Assembly (NCBI GenBank): GCA_963707875.1 | Contig: CAVPRU010000014.1 | Location: forward strand, 682,001-746,000 | Length of the DNA stretch: 64,000 nucleotides | Direction: 5' to 3' | From: SZUA-320 sp963707875 | Lineage (GTDB): Bacteria > Gemmatimonadota > Gemmatimonadetes > Gemmatimonadales > GWC2-71-9 | Shown here: in pieces, positions 25,747 through 36,222 of the stretch | Position numbering within the stretch: position 1 is the stretch's first letter | Layout: each line of letters starts with the position of its first letter | Notes under the pieces: generated by a model | Told to the model about the DNA's origin: nothing | The model's input: the letters and a program-made list of their open reading frames with translations, nothing else | Databases searched by the model: none | Made by a program: the position numbers and the translations under genes

Positions 25747-27837
25747 ATGCACTCAGGCATCATCCGTCGCCTACTGCCCGCTGGACTGGCTATTCCTGCG
25801 GTTCTCATGGCAGGTTGCCAGAGCGGCGTCATCAGCGGCCCCCGGATCGTCGCGTTGAGCGAGGTCTCCGGCGGGCAACAGACCGGCACCGTCGGTGGCC
25901 AGTTGCCACTCCCGCTGGTCATCAAGGTGGCCGACCAGGGTGGCAATGCGGCGGCCGGCATCACGATCACCTGGCGGGTGTTGAGCGGCGGCGGTCTGGT
26001 GACCCCGAGCCAGAGCACGACCGGAGCGGACGGTACCGCCTCGGCGACCTTCCGACTCGGCAATACGCTGGGTGAGCAGCGGGTCGAGGCCGCCCTGTCC
26101 GGCGCCCAACCGGTGACCTTTGCCGCCACGGCCAACGCCGCGCCGGCCAGCCAGCTGATCGTCTCCAGTGGCGACAACCAGTCAGGCACCGTGGGGGCCT
26201 CGGTGTCCGCCCCGCTGGTGGTCAAGGCCGCTGACGCCTTCGGCAACGCCAAGTCCGGGATCACCGTCGTCTTCGCGGTGACCCAGGGTGGCGGGGTGCT
26301 TTCCGCCGGAGCCGCCGTCACCGGGGCCGACGGCCTGGCCTCGGTGGCCTGGACGCTCGGCGCCGCGGCCGGCAACCAGCGGGTGACCGCGACGGTCTCC
26401 GGAGTTCCTCCGCTGTCCTTCAATGCCACGGCCAACCCGGGTCCCGCCAGCAAGCTGACGGTGCTGGGCGGAAACAACCAGGCAGCCCCTCCTGGCACCA
26501 GCCTCACCGATTCGCTTCGGCTCAAGGTCACGGACCAGTTCGACAATCCGATCAAGGACGTCACCATCGTGTGGACCGCGCTGGGTGACGGCGGCAGCAC
26601 CAACCCCGCGGTCACCGTGACCAACGTGCTCGGTGTCGCGGCGACCCAGTGGACCCTCGGCGCTACGGGCGGGCCCAAGTCGGTCCGAGCCGCGGCGGGA
26701 TCGCTCCCACCAGCCACCTTCAGCGCCGCTGGAACCGTGGTCTTCGCCCAGGTCGTCTCCGGTGGCCGGCACAGCTGCGGCCTCGACGAGGGCGGCGTCG
26801 CCTATTGCTGGGGCTTCAATGGCGATGGCCAGCTGGGCATGGGCGTCGATGTGGGCGGCTCCGGGCCGGTTTTTGCGACGCCGCAACCGATGGCCGTCGC
26901 GGGCGCCCTGACCTTCTCCCTGCTGAATGGCGGGGCCTACCATACCTGCGGCCTCACCCTGTCCTCCAATCCCTACTGCTGGGGCAAGAACATCGACGGT
27001 CGACTCGGCGCCGCCAGCGCCGGCACCGCCGCCAACGCTCCGGCGCACGTGGACGGCGGTCAGGTCTTCGGCTCGATTCAGGCCGGCGGTGCGCACACCT
27101 GCTCCCTGACCCAGGGCGGTCGGGTCAATTGCTGGGGCGCCAATGGCGAAGGTCAGGTCGGGGTAGTCCTGGGCGGCATCATCACCAGTGACTCCATGTC
27201 CTTCGGAAGCCCGGTGCCGGTCATGCCGGCCACCATCTTCAGCGGGGTCTCGGCGGGAGGGCTGCACAGCTGCGCCTTGACCTCGACCGGCGCCCCCTGG
27301 TGCTGGGGTTACAACACCTCGGGCCAGCTGGGGAACGGCACCTCCTCCGGCTCCACCTTCCCGGTGCTGGTCTCGGGCGGACTCACCCTGGTCTCGATCA
27401 CCACGGGCATGGCGCACAGCTGCGGCCTGACCTCGGCCGGCGCGGCCTGGTGCTGGGGCACCAATGCCAACGGGGAACTGGGAGACGGCACCATCCTGCT
27501 CCGGACGACACCAGTGGTGGTTTCGGGCGGACTGACCTTCGCCTCGATCGCTGCCGGCACTTCGCACACCTGCGGCGTGACGCCGGCCGGCGTGGCCTAC
27601 TGCTGGGGCAAGAACAGCAGCGGCCAGTTGGGCGATGGCACCACCGCTTCAGCAACCGGTCCAGTCGCGGTCGGGAGCGGGCTCCTCTTCAGCGCCCTCG
27701 GAACCGGCGATCTGCACACCTGCGGCGTGACCACGGGACGAGTGGCCTACTGCTGGGGTAACAACCAGTATGGCCAGCTTGGCGACGGGACCCAGACCAA
27801 CCGCACCCTGCCGACCAAGGTCAGCTTCCAGCCGTAG
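25747..27837 (+). CDS. Lipoprotein with three Ig-like domains and a seven-bladed RCC1 propeller
   Basis: A 696-residue lipoprotein (lipobox VLMAGC). Residues about 30-335 contain three bacterial Ig-like (Big_1/invasin-type) domains with phrases such as GNAAAGITITWRVLSGGG and GNAKSGITVVFAVTQGGG. Residues about 340-696 hold seven RCC1 blades, again each with C-x9-C then WG (CGLDEGGVAYCWG, CGLTSAGAAWCWG). A GGAGG ribosome site seven bases upstream fixes the ATG. The propeller shares the cysteine pattern of the lipoprotein on the other side of the tRNA array, so the two are probably paralogues with different stalks. A strong hairpin follows the stop. A surface-binding role is inferred only. Confidence 0.83.
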   Translation: MHSGIIRRLLPAGLAIPAVLMAGCQSGVISGPRIVALSEVSGGQQTGTVGGQLPLPLVIKVADQGGNAAAGITITWRVLSGGGLVTPSQSTTGADGTASATFRLGNTLGEQRVEAALSGAQPVTFAATANAAPASQLIVSSGDNQSGTVGASVSAPLVVKAADAFGNAKSGITVVFAVTQGGGVLSAGAAVTGADGLASVAWTLGAAAGNQRVTATVSGVPPLSFNATANPGPASKLTVLGGNNQAAPPGTSLTDSLRLKVTDQFDNPIKDVTIVWTALGDGGSTNPAVTVTNVLGVAATQWTLGATGGPKSVRAAAGSLPPATFSAAGTVVFAQVVSGGRHSCGLDEGGVAYCWGFNGDGQLGMGVDVGGSGPVFATPQPMAVAGALTFSLLNGGAYHTCGLTLSSNPYCWGKNIDGRLGAASAGTAANAPAHVDGGQVFGSIQAGGAHTCSLTQGGRVNCWGANGEGQVGVVLGGIITSDSMSFGSPVPVMPATIFSGVSAGGLHSCALTSTGAPWCWGYNTSGQLGNGTSSGSTFPVLVSGGLTLVSITTGMAHSCGLTSAGAAWCWGTNANGELGDGTILLRTTPVVVSGGLTFASIAAGTSHTCGVTPAGVAYCWGKNSSGQLGDGTTASATGPVAVGSGLLFSALGTGDLHTCGVTTGRVAYCWGNNQYGQLGDGTQTNRTLPTKVSFQP

Positions 27838-27858
27838 CCGCACCAGCCAGTTTCCTTC

Positions 27859-27890
27859 AGAAGGGCTCGACCCCACGGTCGGGCCCTTCT
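27859..27890 (+). terminator. Hairpin after the Ig/RCC1 lipoprotein gene
   Basis: A 14-bp stem (AGAAGGGCTCGACC with its complement, one G-U pair) and a 4-nt loop begin 22 bp after the stop. No long T-tract follows, but the stem itself ends in CTTCT. Further downstream, 27941-27998 carries two imperfect 26-bp copies of a GTCGCGCC-containing repeat; nothing else is seen before the next gene. Confidence 0.65.
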
Positions 27891-28060
27891 GCCATTCGGC
27901 CCACCGGGGTCGGCACGAGCCTGCCCCGGTTGTGACCGGCGTCGCGCCTGGCCCGACCCGGTTGGGATCGCCGTCGCGCCGGGCTCGATCGGGTTGGACC
28001 GGCTGTGCAAGTCCGCCCGGGTACCGCATCTCCCGGCCGTCTCCAACCTGGAGTTGTGGC

Positions 28061-30220
28061 ATGTCTCGGTCGTCATTGGCCCTGGTCGTCGGCCTTGCCC
28101 TGATCGTCCCCTGCGAGCTTGTGGCCCAGGGATGGATCGAACGTGAACGCCCCGTTTCCCCGGCGCAGGCGCTCAGCCCGGTCGCCCGGGTGGGTTCCTC
28201 GGTCCGGATCACCCTGGATGGACGGATCGCACGGATCGAAGTGGAGGAGTTGTTCCGCAACAACAACAGCCGCATCGAAGAGGGTTCCTACCTCTACCCG
28301 ATGCCCGGCGAAGCGGTCTTCTCGGATTTCTCCCTCTTTCAGGGCGATCAGGAACTCAAGGGCGAAATGATGAACGCCGACAAGGCGCTCGGCATCTATC
28401 AGGAAATCGTCCGGCGCCTGAAGGACCCGGCCCTGCTGACGCTCGCCGGTCACGGGCTGGTCCGGGCCCAGGTGTTCCCGATCCAGCCGGGCGAGACCCG
28501 GAAGATCATCCTCCGCTATACCCAGATGCTCACCAGGGAAGGGAACGCCTGGCGGGTCCGCTATCCGCTCGGTGCGCGGGGCGAGGTGCCCGTCATCATC
28601 ACCGCCACCGCCAACGGGGCCGGCCGGCTGGGGGTACCCTACTCCCCGACCCACGATCTCGACTGGACTGCCACCGGTGACCGGCTCACGATGCGAGTCG
28701 AGGCGCGTCCGGGGCGGGACTTCGAGCTGCTGATTCCGGAACGGTCCGGCGTGGCCGGAGCTCAGATCCTGACGCAGGCCCCCGGGGGCGGAGCGCGGCA
28801 CTTCATGCTGGTGGTGTCGCCGCCGGTGCAGCGGACTGCCGAGACGCTTCCCCGTGACCTGGTCCTGGTGGCCGACGTTTCCGGCTCCATGGCCGGCACC
28901 AAGCTCGAGCAGACCCGGGCCGCCCTGGTGCAGGCCCTGGAAAGCCTCCGGGCCGGGGATCGGTTCCGGGTGATCGCCTTTTCCAGTCAGGTCACGGAGT
29001 TCGCCAACGGATACACCGCCGTCACCCGCAGCTCCATCCGCCGCGCCCGGGATTACGTGGCACAGCTCAGCGCCAATGGCGGGACCAACATCGAAGGGGC
29101 CTTGCGGGGCGCGTTCAGCGACGCACCCGGCGAGGGCCGGATCGGGATCGTGCTCTTCCTGACCGATGGCCTCCCCTCCGTCGGCGAGGAATCCCCGGAG
29201 AAGCTCGCGGTCAACGCCGGAGCCAGGCGGGGCGCCTTCCGGGTCTTTCCGGTCGGGGTGGGACACGACGTGAACACCTACCTGATGGACCGGCTGGCGG
29301 TCGAGGGCCGGGGCCGGGTCGAATACGTCGCGCCCGAGGGGAACGTGGAAACCGTGCTCGGCGCGACCCTGGCCCGGCTGGATGCGCCGGTGCTCACCGA
29401 CCTCCGCATTGTCTCCAGCCCGGTGCCCCTGCTGGAACTGGCGCCGAGCCAGTTGCCCGATCTCTTTGTCGGCGAGGAGCTGGTGGTGATGGGCCGTTAC
29501 AGCGGCACTGGCCGGGGCACGGTGGTGATCGAGGGGATCCGGAATGGTCGTCGCGAGCGGATCACCGCCGAGGCGAGCTTTGCCGCCCACCAGACCGACA
29601 ACCGGTTCATCGCTCCGCTCTGGGCCGCTCGCCGGATCGGAGAGCTGACCCGGCAGCTTCGGCTGGAAGGCGCTTCGACGGCGCTGGTGGACCGGATCCG
29701 CGAGCTGGGCCTCCAGTATGGCATTCTCACCGAGTATACCTCCTACCTGGTGCTCGAACCCGAGGCGCGGGTGGCCGAGGAGCAGGCCCGCCGCGACATG
29801 GCACCCTCGGCACCAAGTGCTCAGAATGGGGCCGAGGCCTTCCGGAGGGCGGAGCGGAGCGCCCAGTTGACGGCCGCCAAGTCAATGGCAGCCAGCGACG
29901 AGGCGGTGGGCGGGGGGATCGCCCGGGAGGCGGATGCCGCGGCCACCCGTCGGGTCGGGGGTCGGATGTTCGTCCGGCGGGCGGGAGTCTGGACCGACCT
30001 GGCCCATGCCGATGGCACCCAGTTCATCCAGGTGAAAGCCTTCAGTCAGGCCTATTTTGATCTGGTGACCGCGGCTCCCGAGATCCGGGAATGGCTGACG
30101 GTCGGAACTGACCTGTTGATCGGAGGTCGGCGCATGAGCATCCGCATCGGAGAGACCGGGAAGGCCACCTGGGCCTCGGGCGAGCTGGAGCGCCTGGTCC
30201 GGAGCTTCCGCGGCGCATGA
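28061..30220 (+). CDS. VIT and von Willebrand factor A domain protein, exported
   Basis: A 719-residue exported protein. A signal peptide (LALVVGLALIVPCELVAQ) is followed by a VIT domain (about 35-165, with YLYPMPGEAVFSDFSLFQG) and a VWA domain whose MIDAS metal site DVSGSMAGTK lies near residue 272. The C terminus (about 480-719) is unassigned. The VIT-VWA arrangement is that of inter-alpha-trypsin-inhibitor-like proteins. The stop overlaps the start of an ECF sigma factor gene, and that overlaps an anti-sigma gene, so the three probably form one envelope-signalling unit. A GGAG site precedes the ATG. Confidence 0.85.
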   Translation: MSRSSLALVVGLALIVPCELVAQGWIERERPVSPAQALSPVARVGSSVRITLDGRIARIEVEELFRNNNSRIEEGSYLYPMPGEAVFSDFSLFQGDQELKGEMMNADKALGIYQEIVRRLKDPALLTLAGHGLVRAQVFPIQPGETRKIILRYTQMLTREGNAWRVRYPLGARGEVPVIITATANGAGRLGVPYSPTHDLDWTATGDRLTMRVEARPGRDFELLIPERSGVAGAQILTQAPGGGARHFMLVVSPPVQRTAETLPRDLVLVADVSGSMAGTKLEQTRAALVQALESLRAGDRFRVIAFSSQVTEFANGYTAVTRSSIRRARDYVAQLSANGGTNIEGALRGAFSDAPGEGRIGIVLFLTDGLPSVGEESPEKLAVNAGARRGAFRVFPVGVGHDVNTYLMDRLAVEGRGRVEYVAPEGNVETVLGATLARLDAPVLTDLRIVSSPVPLLELAPSQLPDLFVGEELVVMGRYSGTGRGTVVIEGIRNGRRERITAEASFAAHQTDNRFIAPLWAARRIGELTRQLRLEGASTALVDRIRELGLQYGILTEYTSYLVLEPEARVAEEQARRDMAPSAPSAQNGAEAFRRAERSAQLTAAKSMAASDEAVGGGIAREADAAATRRVGGRMFVRRAGVWTDLAHADGTQFIQVKAFSQAYFDLVTAAPEIREWLTVGTDLLIGGRRMSIRIGETGKATWASGELERLVRSFRGA

Positions 30221-30720
30221 CCGAGTCGCTGTCGCGGTTGTTCGACGAGTACCACGATCCCCTGGTCCGGGTGGTGTATCGCCGGACCGGGGATCTGGAC
30301 CTCGCCGAGGAGATCACCCAGGAGGTGTTCGCCAGGGCGACCGTGGCACCGCCCCGCAATCCGCGACCCTGGCTCTTCGCAGTGGCCCTCAACCTGGTGC
30401 GGGAACATGGCCGCACCCGGACCCGCCAGGGACGGCTGCTCGAGTTGTATCGGGCCGAGACGCCGGCCCTGGCGCCCGCCCCGGACGTGGAGTTGGAACG
30501 GAACGAGAAAGTCGGCCGGGTCCGGGCGGCGCTCGCCACGCTCACCGAGCGGGACCGGGAAGCGCTGCTCCTCAAGGCCGAGGGGTTCAACTACGATGAG
30601 ATTGCGGCCACGCTGGGCCTGGCGAAGGGAGCCATCGGCACCACCCTGAACCGGGCCCGGCGCCGCCTGGTCGAGGCCTACCGCGCAGAGGAAGGACGGC
30701 AGCGTCATGCGGCATCTTGA
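30217..30720 (+). CDS. ECF-type RNA polymerase sigma factor
   Basis: A 167-residue sigma-70 family protein of ECF size. Region 2 appears as FDEYHDPLVRVVYRRTGD and AEEITQEVFARA. Region 4 with its helix-turn-helix appears as LTERDREALLLKAEGFNYDE and GLAKGAIGTTLNRARRRL. The ATGA overlap with the VIT/VWA gene and the 14-bp overlap with the anti-sigma gene indicate co-translation. It probably directs its own operon and envelope genes. Confidence 0.93.
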   Translation: MTESLSRLFDEYHDPLVRVVYRRTGDLDLAEEITQEVFARATVAPPRNPRPWLFAVALNLVREHGRTRTRQGRLLELYRAETPALAPAPDVELERNEKVGRVRAALATLTERDREALLLKAEGFNYDEIAATLGLAKGAIGTTLNRARRRLVEAYRAEEGRQRHAAS

Positions 30721-31642
30721 CGACGGAACGCTCCACATGCTGGTGGACGGGGAGATCGGCTCCGCGGAACTGGGCCCGATCCGTCAGCACCTGAAGCAGT
30801 GCGAGGAGTGCCGGGCCCGGCTCGACGAGGCCGGGACCTGGACCCGGGAGGCGGACGAGCTGGTCGACCTGCTCGAAGTCCCGGTCCGGACCGCACCGGC
30901 AGCTCCGAGACGCCGCCCCGCGTCGGCCCGATGGGCGCCTCGTCAGCTGGCCTGGGCCGCCTCCGTGATCGCGGCGCTCGGACTGGGCTGGGCGGCGGGC
31001 ACCACGCCATGGCAGGCAGCCCCCCAGGGGACCGCTCCCGATGAGTCCCTGGCGCTGGAGCAGGCCCGACCCGGGGCCGAAGCGGAGGCGCCCGCGGAAG
31101 CCGATGCCGGGCTGAAGGAGCGGAGCGTCGCCGCCCCGCAGGCACAGCAGTCGGAGCCGCCGGCGCGCAAGGCGGAGCAGGACCTGGCGGCATCCCGGGA
31201 GAGCGGCCCCACCGACGAATTGACCAGCGCCAAGACGCTTGCCAATGCCGCCACCGCCGGGGAGCGGCGCGCCAACGAAGGCGGCGCGCTCGGCCGCCAG
31301 CTGGTCGGCGGAGTGGCGCAGGAGTCCCGCCGGGACCAGGCGGTCCCCGCCTCACCGGCCCCGATGGTCTCGGCCCTGAGGGATGAAGCGGCCGCCAAAC
31401 GCACCGCCTTCGAACCGGTGACCCTGCATGAGGCGATGCGGCAGTTGGCGGGGTCGTTGCGGCTGATCGAAGGCCTGGTGCCCGACGGGCTGGAAGCCGC
31501 CGGCGGGAGGATCCGGGTCGTCTATCCCGGCGGGATCGTCCTGGAGCAGTGGCGGGACGCCGACTCGGTTGCCGTCTCGCTCCGGGGTCCGGCCAGTCTG
31601 GCGGCCGATTCGCTCGCCAGACTCGCCGCCCGGATTCGCTGA
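30707..31642 (+). CDS. Zinc-finger anti-sigma factor, membrane-anchored
   Basis: A 311-residue protein. IRQHLKQCEECRARL contains the H-x3-C-x2-C zinc-finger of ZAS-type anti-sigma factors. One transmembrane helix (WAASVIAALGLGWAAG, about residues 80-97) is followed by an Ala/Glu-rich periplasmic segment and a small C-terminal domain. It should hold the upstream ECF factor inactive until an envelope signal is received. Its TGA directly abuts the convergent TAG of the isocitrate dehydrogenase gene, with no space between. Confidence 0.85.
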   Translation: MRHLDDGTLHMLVDGEIGSAELGPIRQHLKQCEECRARLDEAGTWTREADELVDLLEVPVRTAPAAPRRRPASARWAPRQLAWAASVIAALGLGWAAGTTPWQAAPQGTAPDESLALEQARPGAEAEAPAEADAGLKERSVAAPQAQQSEPPARKAEQDLAASRESGPTDELTSAKTLANAATAGERRANEGGALGRQLVGGVAQESRRDQAVPASPAPMVSALRDEAAAKRTAFEPVTLHEAMRQLAGSLRLIEGLVPDGLEAAGGRIRVVYPGGIVLEQWRDADSVAVSLRGPASLAADSLARLAARIR

Positions 31643-32881
<1,239 letters not shown>

Positions 32882-33014
32882 GAGTTCCGCAGCGTAAGGG
32901 GAGGCAATGGGGCGAGCCGGAAAAGTAAGCGGGGAGGCGACTCAGGTCGCCCCCCCGCATGGTACCCTGTCCCGCCCCGCTATCGGCTCTCGATCCCCGG
33001 CGCGACCGGAAGGG

Positions 33015-33893
33015 TCACGGCCGTTCGATCGGGAGGCCCACCGAGTTGCCCCATTCGGTCCACGAACCATCGTAGTTCCGGACCCGGCGGTATCCGAGCA
33101 GGTAGGTCAGCACGAACCAGGTGTGGGATGACCGCTCCCCGATCCGGCAGTAGGCAATCGTGTCGAGGTCCGGCGCCAGCCCGTGCTCGCCCGAGTAGAT
33201 CGCCTCCAGCTGCTGGCGGGACTTGAAGGTATGGGTCTCCGGGTCCACGGCTCGACCCCAGGGAATGCTGCGCGCACCGGGAATGTGGCCGCCCCGGGTG
33301 GCCCCTTCGTTCGGATAATCGGGCATGTGGAGCCGCTCGCCCCGGAACTCCTCCGGCGACCGCACGTCGACCAGCTTGCCCCCGCTCCGGAGATGGTCCA
33401 CCACGTCCGCCCGAAAGGCCCGGATGGTCGAATCATCGCGCGGCCCCAGCGCGATGGTCCCGGCCGCAACCGGGGGCCGATCGGTGACCAGTGGGCGCCC
33501 CTCCTCTTGCCACCGCATCCGGCCCCCATCCATCACCTTGAGGCGCTCCACCCCGAACAGTCGGAGCACCCAGAAGGCGTAGCAGGCCCACCAGTTGTTC
33601 CGGTCACCGTAGAACACCACGGTCGTGTCCTGATGGATCCCCCGGGCCCGGAGGACCCGCTCCATCCGGTCCCGGTCGAGGTAGTCGCGAATGACCGGGT
33701 CGTTGAGATCCTCGATCCAGTCCAGCTTGACGGCGCCCGGAATGTGCCCGACGTCGTACAGCAGCAGGTCCTCATCGCTTTCCACGATTCTCACGCCGGG
33801 GTCGCTCAGATGGGCGGCCACCCAATCGGTACTGACCAGGACCTCGGGATGGCGGTAGCCGCGCTGCTCGATGGGGGTAACCGGACTGGGCAT
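33015..33893 (-). CDS. Sulfurtransferase with two rhodanese domains (TST type)
   Basis: A 292-residue protein with tandem rhodanese domains. The N-terminal inactive domain contains DEDLLLYDVGHIPGAVKLDW. The C-terminal active domain has HIPGARSIPWGRAVD and the persulfide Cys loop IAYCRIGERSSHTWF. The CRIGER loop is that of CysA-type thiosulfate sulfurtransferases and differs from the CGSGVSA loop of the second rhodanese at 36.2-37.1 kb, so the two likely use different sulfur donors. GGAGG sits six bases before the ATG at 33893. Confidence 0.9.
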   Translation of the reverse strand: MPSPVTPIEQRGYRHPEVLVSTDWVAAHLSDPGVRIVESDEDLLLYDVGHIPGAVKLDWIEDLNDPVIRDYLDRDRMERVLRARGIHQDTTVVFYGDRNNWWACYAFWVLRLFGVERLKVMDGGRMRWQEEGRPLVTDRPPVAAGTIALGPRDDSTIRAFRADVVDHLRSGGKLVDVRSPEEFRGERLHMPDYPNEGATRGGHIPGARSIPWGRAVDPETHTFKSRQQLEAIYSGEHGLAPDLDTIAYCRIGERSSHTWFVLTYLLGYRRVRNYDGSWTEWGNSVGLPIERP

Positions 33894-33961
33894 GGGGCCT
33901 CCTCGGTGCACGGTAATCCCGACTGGAACCTTAGGGATTGTGGCGGCGGGGCCCAGCGAGG

Positions 33962-34552
33962 TCAAGTGTCGGTGGCATCGTCGAGCAGGTCCTCGAGCAG
34001 CTTGTCCACCACCTCGGCCACTCGGCCCTGGACGATGGTCGACAGGACATCGGCGGCCTCCAGCGGCAGGCTGGCAGGGTGGCGGCGATCGCGGGAAAAC
34101 CGAACCACGTGGCCCAGGAGGACCGCGGCCACTTCCGTGTCGGCTTCCGACACCTCGCCGTCCTCAGACGCATCCTGCACCACCCGCTCGTAATCGGACG
34201 AGGGGACACTGGCCGCCCAGGGCTCCGGTTCCTCCTCCGGTTCCTCACCCTCCTCGAGGATCTCGCGGGGAATCTGGACCAGGGCAAAGAGCCGGCACTG
34301 GAGGCCGGGGGGCGCCTCCTGGGCGGCGAGGGCCAGTCGCACCGGGTCCTCGAAGAGCCCGACTTCCCCGAGGTATCCCGCCGCTTCCGGCGACACGACG
34401 CAGCGCGCCACCACTCGATCCCCGAGGGTGGTCGCCAGACAGACCATGCCGTCCGGGGTGCGTTCGTCGTTCAGTTCCGCGACCTGAATGCTGATCGCTT
34501 CTTCGGTGATCACCAGCGCCGTGGTGGGCTGGTCACCCGGTTGCGACTCCAC
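33962..34552 (-). CDS. Acidic conserved-looking protein of unknown function
   Basis: A 196-residue protein not recognised as any family. It starts at a GTG with GGGAGG five bases upstream; a longer ATG start would overlap the divergent gene. The N-terminal half has a compact mixed pattern (TTALVITEEAISIQVAELND, CLATTLGDRVVARC). A strongly acidic linker (EEGEEPEEEPEP) follows, then a helical C terminus. No signal peptide or membrane helix is visible, so it is probably cytoplasmic. It is downstream of nothing obvious and divergent from the O-antigen ligase-like gene. Confidence 0.55.
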   Translation of the reverse strand: MESQPGDQPTTALVITEEAISIQVAELNDERTPDGMVCLATTLGDRVVARCVVSPEAAGYLGEVGLFEDPVRLALAAQEAPPGLQCRLFALVQIPREILEEGEEPEEEPEPWAASVPSSDYERVVQDASEDGEVSEADTEVAAVLLGHVVRFSRDRRHPASLPLEAADVLSTIVQGRVAEVVDKLLEDLLDDATDT

Positions 34553-34593
34553 TGCATCCTCCCTCAAAACTCCGTTCCGGAATCTAGCCTGAC

Positions 34594-34599
34594 TATACT
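34594..34599 (+). promoter_or_regulatory. -10 box (TATACT) for a leaderless O-antigen ligase-like mRNA
   Basis: TATACT lies 6 nt before the GTG start at 34606, with only C residues between. Confidence 0.55.
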
Positions 34600-34605
34600 C
34601 CCCCC

Positions 34606-36222
34606 GTGCGGATGCCATCCACGCCCCCGAACCACCCTGGGTTGCCTCCGGGCTCGCGAATCGGGCCGGCCATTCTGGGGGCGGCCCTGGGTCTCGGGGC
34701 GGTGCTGATTTCCCTCGTCGCCACCCGGTCCGCGTTCTTCGACCTCGACCGCCATCAGGTCCCCAAAGAACTCGTCCTCCACGGCACCGCTCTGGTCGGA
34801 CTCGCCGTCCTGTTGCCCGGGTGGCGCCGAATCCGGCTCACCCCGGTGGACCTGCTGCTGTTGCTGGCCCTGCTCTGGACCTGGGCGTCCACTCTGCTGG
34901 CCACCAACCCGTGGATCGCCGGGCGGGCGGCGGGCGTCGCGACCTCGGCATTCGTGGTCTACCTGATGGGGAAACGGATCGCCGGCACCCCGGCGGCCCG
35001 GATCGCCCTCGCGGGGATGGTCGCGGCGGTGGCGGTTGCCGCCCTGATCGGCGCGGCCGAGGCGTTCGGGCTCAACCATCCGGTTTTCGCGACAGAGCGG
35101 GTGCCGGGTGGCACCTTCGGCAATCGGAATTTCCTGGCGCATTTCGTGGCGATCGGCCTGCCCATGGTGCTGCTCATGGCCATCGCCGGTCGGCGCTGGT
35201 GGGCCCGGGCTGGCGGATTGGTGATGGCCGGACTGCTGATCGGCCTGATCGTGCTGACCCGATCCCGGGCGGCATGGCTGGCTTCGGCGATGGCCGGCGG
35301 GGTCATGCTGCTCGCCGCCTGGCAGGCCGGTCCCTGGCGCGCGAGCCTGGCGCCCAACCGGCGGGCGGCGCTCATCCTGGCGATCACGGTCGGGATCGTG
35401 GCGGCGCTGGTGCTCCCCAACCAACTGGATTGGAAGTCGGACTCCCCATACACCGACACGGTGTCCGGCCTGATCGACTACCGGAGCGGTTCGGGCAAGG
35501 GCCGCCTGGTGCAATGGCGGAACAGCGTGGAGATGATCCCTGACGACCCGGTCTTCGGGGTGGGACCGGGCAACTGGTTCGTGCACTACCCGCGGGTGAC
35601 CGAGCCGGGGGATCCGGCCTTCGCCGGCTACGATGCGGTCCCGACCAACCCGTGGCCCAGCAGCGACTGGGTCGCGTTCCTCACCGAGATCGGGATCGCC
35701 GGCACCCTCTGGATCCTGCTCGCGGGAGCGGCCATCTGGCTGACCTCCTGGCGGCGGACCCGCTCGGAGGATCCGGAGGAGGCCGGTCGGGGTCTGATGC
35801 TGGTGGGGATGATCATGGCCGCGCTGGTCACCGCCGGATTCGATGCGGTGCTGCACCTGGCGGCACCGGCTTATCTGTTGGCGAGCGCGACTGGCCTCCT
35901 GCTCCCGGCAACCAAGGCGGTGGTGGAACGGGAGCTGTCTCCCCTGGCGCGCCGGGGCCTGGCCAGCCTCGCGCTGCTGGTCGGGCTGGCGCTGGTCCTG
36001 CAGAGCACCGGTCAGCAGTTGGCGCTCCGAGCCACGCGTGACGATCGACGTCGTGCCGCCGTCCAGGAGGCACTGCGATTTGATCCGATGAATTTCCGGC
36101 TGCACCTCCGGCTGGCGCAGGGGGCCAGCTGCCGGGTCCGTCTCCCGCACGCGGAGCGGGCGCGGGCGCTCCTGCCGTACCACGAATACCCTCGCCGGGT
36201 ACTGAAGGAGTGCGGCCGCTAG
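34606..36222 (+). CDS. O-antigen ligase family (Wzy_C) membrane protein
   Basis: A 538-residue protein with about eleven to twelve transmembrane helices. The Wzy_C region is recognised from GGTFGNRNFLAHFVAIGLPM and the following large periplasmic loop with WRNSVEMIPDDPVFGVGPGN. Such proteins ligate O-antigen to lipid A core or polymerise surface polysaccharide in the inner membrane. A short soluble C-terminal tail (about 480-538) lacks clear TPRs. A TATACT box six bases from the GTG suggests a leaderless mRNA; an ATG two codons later is possible. Its TAG shares CTAG with the convergent sulfurtransferase gene. Confidence 0.8.
   Translation: MRMPSTPPNHPGLPPGSRIGPAILGAALGLGAVLISLVATRSAFFDLDRHQVPKELVLHGTALVGLAVLLPGWRRIRLTPVDLLLLLALLWTWASTLLATNPWIAGRAAGVATSAFVVYLMGKRIAGTPAARIALAGMVAAVAVAALIGAAEAFGLNHPVFATERVPGGTFGNRNFLAHFVAIGLPMVLLMAIAGRRWWARAGGLVMAGLLIGLIVLTRSRAAWLASAMAGGVMLLAAWQAGPWRASLAPNRRAALILAITVGIVAALVLPNQLDWKSDSPYTDTVSGLIDYRSGSGKGRLVQWRNSVEMIPDDPVFGVGPGNWFVHYPRVTEPGDPAFAGYDAVPTNPWPSSDWVAFLTEIGIAGTLWILLAGAAIWLTSWRRTRSEDPEEAGRGLMLVGMIMAALVTAGFDAVLHLAAPAYLLASATGLLLPATKAVVERELSPLARRGLASLALLVGLALVLQSTGQQLALRATRDDRRRAAVQEALRFDPMNFRLHLRLAQGASCRVRLPHAERARALLPYHEYPRRVLKECGR

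Noticed and set aside
27941..27998. Two imperfect 26-bp direct repeats upstream of the VIT/VWA gene
   Set aside because: Copies are too divergent and GC-rich to argue for an operator; probably chance or slippage.
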